Under the pieces are notes generated by a model that saw only the letters and a program-made list of their open reading frames with translations, made no database searches and was not told the DNA's origin. The position numbers and the translations under genes were made by a program. Below, piece after piece: positions 61,161 through 64,000 of a DNA stretch of 64,000 bases. The DNA is from Belnapia moabensis DSM 16746 (GTDB lineage: Bacteria > Pseudomonadota > Alphaproteobacteria > Acetobacterales > Acetobacteraceae). Where the stretch lies: the NCBI RefSeq assembly GCF_000745835.1, contig NZ_JQKB01000010.1, positions 62,001 to 126,000 of the forward strand, given 5' to 3'. Positions within the stretch are counted from its first letter, which is position 1. Every line of letters starts with the position of its first letter.

Positions 61161-61975
61161 GACGGTCTCTGCTGCTGGGCCTGTTGCCGGCCGGTCTCGC
61201 CTGGCCAGCGGCGGCGCAGGACCGGTTCATCACTCTCGCCTCGACGACCAGCACGGAGCAGTCGGGGCTGTTCGGCCATATCCTGCCGGCCTTCACTCGC
61301 GCCAGTGGCATCGGCGTTCGGGTGGTGGCGCTCGGGACGGGGCAGGCGCTGGATGTCGGACGGCGCGGCGATGCGGATGCGCTGCTGGTGCATGACAAGG
61401 CGGCGGAAGAGCGCTTCGTCGCCGAGGGGTATGGCGGGCCGCGGCGGCAGGTGATGTACAACGACTTCGTGCTGATCGGCCCGGCCTCCGACCCGGCCGG
61501 GATCGCCGGCACCCGCGATGTGGCGGAGGCGTTGCGGCGCGTCTCAGCCAGGCGGGCGCCTTTCGTCTCGCGCGGCGACCGCAGCGGCACTCATGCGGCG
61601 GAATTGCGGCTCTGGCAGGAGGCGGGCATCGACCCGGTGCGGGGGCGCGGGCAGTGGTACCGCGAGGTGGGGCAAGGGATGGGTCCGGCCCTCAACACCG
61701 CGGCGGCGCAGGAAGCCTATCTGCTGTCCGATCGCGGAACCTGGCTCGCCTTCCGCAACCGGCAGGCGCTCAAGCTCTTGGTGGAGGGAGATGCGCGGCT
61801 GCTGAACCAGTATGGCATACTGGCCGTCAGCGCGCAGCGCCATCCGGGCGTGAAGGCGAGGGAAGCGCAGACCTTCATCGACTGGATCACCGCGGCGGCG
61901 GGGCAGGCGGCGATCGCCGGCTACCGCGTCAATGGGGAGCAGTTGTTCTTCCCCAATGCCGGCTCATCGAAATGA
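61154..61975 (+). CDS. tupA: Tungstate-binding periplasmic protein
   Basis: 273 residues. A signal peptide (RRSLLLGLLPAGLAWPAAAQ) precedes the TupA oxyanion-binding signature FITLASTTSTEQSGLFGHIL and ADALLVHDKAAEERFVAEGY; FVSRGDRSGTHAAELRLWQE and YLLSDRGTWLAFRN are also typical. The start is a GTG at 61154 or 61157, overlapping the tupC stop. Tungstate (or molybdate) import would serve pterin-cofactor enzymes, none of which lies in the window. Confidence 0.92.
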   Translation: MVRRSLLLGLLPAGLAWPAAAQDRFITLASTTSTEQSGLFGHILPAFTRASGIGVRVVALGTGQALDVGRRGDADALLVHDKAAEERFVAEGYGGPRRQVMYNDFVLIGPASDPAGIAGTRDVAEALRRVSARRAPFVSRGDRSGTHAAELRLWQEAGIDPVRGRGQWYREVGQGMGPALNTAAAQEAYLLSDRGTWLAFRNRQALKLLVEGDARLLNQYGILAVSAQRHPGVKAREAQTFIDWITAAAGQAAIAGYRVNGEQLFFPNAGSSK

Positions 61976-62068
61976 ACGCGATGTCGGTTCAGTTTCGTGC
62001 AAGGGTCTGGCACTATTCCGTGAGAGATGCGGCGGTGCCGCCAGGGTCTCTGTAAAGGTAGGTCGTCC

Positions 62069-64000
62069 GTGGATACGCTATCCAATTCATACGTTCCTCT
62101 GCCGGCCGAGGCACTCGATGCCGAATCCCTGCGGGCGGCGATCGTGCGGAAGCTCACCTACGACCTTGGCAAGAGCCAGGCCGGGGCGCGCGACCGCGAC
62201 TGGTTCATGGCGACGGCGCTCGCCGTGCGCGACCGCATCATCGACCGCTGGCTGAGCGTGACGCGGGCCGCCTATGAGGGTGGCCAGAAGCAGGTCTACT
62301 ACCTCTCGCTCGAATTCCTCATCGGCCGGCTGCTGCGGGACGGCGTGACGAATCTCGGCCTCGACCAGATGGTGTCCGAGGCGCTGGCGCCGCTCGGCGT
62401 CGATTTCGAGAAGGTGCGGCAGGCGGAGCCGGATGCGGCGCTCGGCAATGGCGGCCTCGGGCGGCTCGCGGCCTGCTTCATGGAAAGCATGGCGAGCCTC
62501 GCCATTCCTGCCTTCGGCTATGGCATCCGCTACGAGCATGGGCTGTTCCGCCAGATCATCCGCGACGGTTGGCAGCAGGAATACCCGGAGGACTGGCTGA
62601 ATTTCGGCAACCCTTGGGAATATGCCCGGCCGGAGATCGCCTATGACATCGGCTTCGGCGGCAGCGTCGAGGCGGTGATCGTCTCCGAGGCGCGGATGCG
62701 GCATGTCTGGCATCCGGCGGAGACGGTCCAGGCCGTCGCCTATGACACGCCGGTGGTCGGCTGGCGCGGCGAGCATGTGAACACGCTCCGCCTCTGGTCC
62801 GCCCGTGCGGCCGATCCGCTGAAGCTCGACGCCTTCAACTATGGCGACCATGTCGGCGCGCTGGCCGACCGGGTGCGGCAGGAGAGCATCTGCAAGGTGC
62901 TCTACCCGTCCGACGAAAGCCCGGCAGGGCAGGAGCTGCGGCTGAAGCAGGAGTACTTCTTCGCCTCCGCCGCGCTGCAGGACCTCGTGCGGCGGCACCT
63001 GCGGGTCTATGGCGACCTCAAGTCGTTGCCGGACAAGGTCTCGATCCAGCTCAACGACACGCACCCGGCGATCGCCATCGCCGAGCTGATGCGCATCTGC
63101 GTCGACCTGCATGGCATCGCCTGGGACGAGGCCTGGGAGATCACTCAGGGCACGGTCAGCTACACCAACCACACCCTGCTGCCGGAAGCACTGGAGAGCT
63201 GGGCGGTGCCGCTGATGGAGCGGCTGCTGCCGCGCCACATGCAGATCATCTACCTGATCAACGCCTTCCACCTGGACCGGGTGCGGGCGAAGCATCCGGG
63301 CGATACGCGGCTGCTCTCCTCCGTCTCGCTGATCGAGGAGGATCATGGGCGCCGGGTGCGGATGGGACATCTGGCCTTCGTCGGCTCGCACAAGGTGAAC
63401 GGCGTCTCGGCGCTGCACAGCGATCTGCTGAAGAAGACCGTCTTCAAGGACTTCCATCAGCTCGAGCCGGGGAAGGTGGTCAACAAGACCAATGGCATCA
63501 CCTTCCGGCGCTGGCTGCAGCAATGCAACCCGGGACTGACCGGGCTGCTGACCGAAGCGATTGGGCCGCGCTTCCTCGACGAGCCGGAGGCGCTGAAGGC
63601 GCTGGTACCGCTGGCGGGTGATGCCGGCTTCCAGGCGAAGTTTCTCGGCGTGAAGCGGCAGAACAAGGAGGCGCTTGCGACGCTGATCCGCAGCCAGCTC
63701 GACATCCGCATCGACCCTCATGCCATGTTCGACGTGCAGATCAAGCGCATCCACGAATACAAGCGCCAGCTGCTGAACGTGCTGGAGACGATCGCGCTCT
63801 ATGACGCGATCCGCTCGCAGCCCACCAAGGACTGGGTGCCGCGCGTCAAGATCTTCGCCGGCAAGGCGGCGGCGAGCTACCACCGGGCGAAGCAGATCAT
63901 CAAGCTGGCGCATGACGTAGCGCGGGTGGTCAACAGCGACCCCACGGTGCGCAACCTGCTGAAGGTTGCCTTCCTGCCGAACTACAACGTCTCGCTGGCC
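62069..64000 (+). CDS. glgP: Glycogen/starch phosphorylase (3' end outside window)
   Basis: Releases glucose-1-phosphate from alpha-1,4-glucans. The first 644 codons are present; the family has about 820, so the PLP-binding lysine region is beyond the right edge. Visible features: VYYLSLEFLIGRLLRDGVTN, DAALGNGGLGRLAACFMESM, YGIRYEHGLFRQIIRDGWQQ, SIQLNDTHPAIAIAELMRI, YTNHTLLPEALESW, VNKTNGITFRRWLQQCNPGL and FDVQIKRIHEYKRQLLN. The start is a GTG at 62069 with AGGTAGG 6-12 bases before it. Other glycogen genes may follow to the right. Confidence 0.96.
   Translation, partial: MDTLSNSYVPLPAEALDAESLRAAIVRKLTYDLGKSQAGARDRDWFMATALAVRDRIIDRWLSVTRAAYEGGQKQVYYLSLEFLIGRLLRDGVTNLGLDQMVSEALAPLGVDFEKVRQAEPDAALGNGGLGRLAACFMESMASLAIPAFGYGIRYEHGLFRQIIRDGWQQEYPEDWLNFGNPWEYARPEIAYDIGFGGSVEAVIVSEARMRHVWHPAETVQAVAYDTPVVGWRGEHVNTLRLWSARAADPLKLDAFNYGDHVGALADRVRQESICKVLYPSDESPAGQELRLKQEYFFASAALQDLVRRHLRVYGDLKSLPDKVSIQLNDTHPAIAIAELMRICVDLHGIAWDEAWEITQGTVSYTNHTLLPEALESWAVPLMERLLPRHMQIIYLINAFHLDRVRAKHPGDTRLLSSVSLIEEDHGRRVRMGHLAFVGSHKVNGVSALHSDLLKKTVFKDFHQLEPGKVVNKTNGITFRRWLQQCNPGLTGLLTEAIGPRFLDEPEALKALVPLAGDAGFQAKFLGVKRQNKEALATLIRSQLDIRIDPHAMFDVQIKRIHEYKRQLLNVLETIALYDAIRSQPTKDWVPRVKIFAGKAAASYHRAKQIIKLAHDVARVVNSDPTVRNLLKVAFLPNYNVSLA

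Noticed and set aside
62008-62030. Possible sigma-54 promoter (TGGCAC) before glgP
   Set aside because: The -12 element TTGC is missing at the required spacing.
51350-62058. Similar phrase GTCTCTGTAA before the RND operon (near 51364) and before glgP (near 62046)
   Set aside because: Only ten matching bases with no shared context or spacing to the start codon; likely chance.
1-64000. Search for tRNA, rRNA, CRISPR arrays, transposases, phage genes and attachment sites
   Set aside because: No cloverleaf T-loop motif, repeat-spacer array, transposase-like protein or direct-repeat boundary was recognised by eye on either strand.

Overview
The window is very GC-rich, densely coded chromosome from what looks like an aerobic alphaproteobacterium, most likely Acetobacteraceae/Rhodospirillales (Roseomonas-like). 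This placement is inferred from the strong bias to G/C at third codon positions, the dnaG-rpoD arrangement, a COQ9 homologue (ubiquinone), a K+-independent-type H+-pyrophosphatase, PhaR/PhaA genes and many ABC substrate-binding proteins. No rRNA or tRNA gene, phage, transposase or CRISPR array was seen. No gene-free stretch exceeds 300 bases; the longest (about 240-275 bases, at 4315-4554, 8022-8295 and 51235-51484) hold palindromes and promoter-like sequence at most.

Layout. 1-4314: an AcrAB-type drug efflux pair, with the permease cut by the left edge. 4555-12920: transporters (MFS, DMT, DppBC-type permeases) mixed with small-molecule enzymes (arginine-deiminase-like hydrolase plus FAD oxidase, HpcH/HpaI aldolase, RraA-like protein). 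13102-17844: an anchored coiled-coil protein, an XRE regulator, then a polyhydroxyalkanoate locus: phaR diverges from a small PhaE-like gene, a short class III-sized phaC and phaA. 17914-29628: periplasmic SMP-30-like lactonase, DppA-type binding protein, methyltransferase/gloB pair, cupin, TupA-like ATP-grasp protein, MFS plus enolase-superfamily enzyme, aminotransferase, and a GST/metallo-hydrolase/CMD set.

29708-39592 is the housekeeping core: rpsU (opposite strand), def-COQ9-aldolase, an iron set (ferric-binding protein, bfd, bfr), then dnaG-rpoD-GNAT, a cold-shock gene and three very small conserved-looking proteins. The iron set has a promoter overlapped by an iron-operator-like sequence, and a related sequence lies ahead of bfr.

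39634-51234: hppA, a secreted MetX-like hydrolase, a chemoreceptor, an ABC uptake system of the ThiYXZ/SsuABC type interrupted by an AbrB-type regulator with its own strong promoter, a ThDP enzyme and an M20-family amidohydrolase. 51485-57622 is a complete three-part HME-type RND efflux operon. 57653-61975: SDR, VOC and CinA genes followed by a tungstate ABC transporter in the order tupB-tupC-tupA. The right edge cuts a glycogen phosphorylase gene.

No wholly unknown multi-gene system is obvious. The most interesting items are the miniature class III-like PHA synthase locus, the iron-storage genes placed directly before dnaG-rpoD with shared operator-like sequences, several enzymes with altered catalytic residues (enolase-superfamily K-x-Q, SDR without its Lys), the periplasmic MetX-like protein, and the small-protein trio behind the cold-shock gene.
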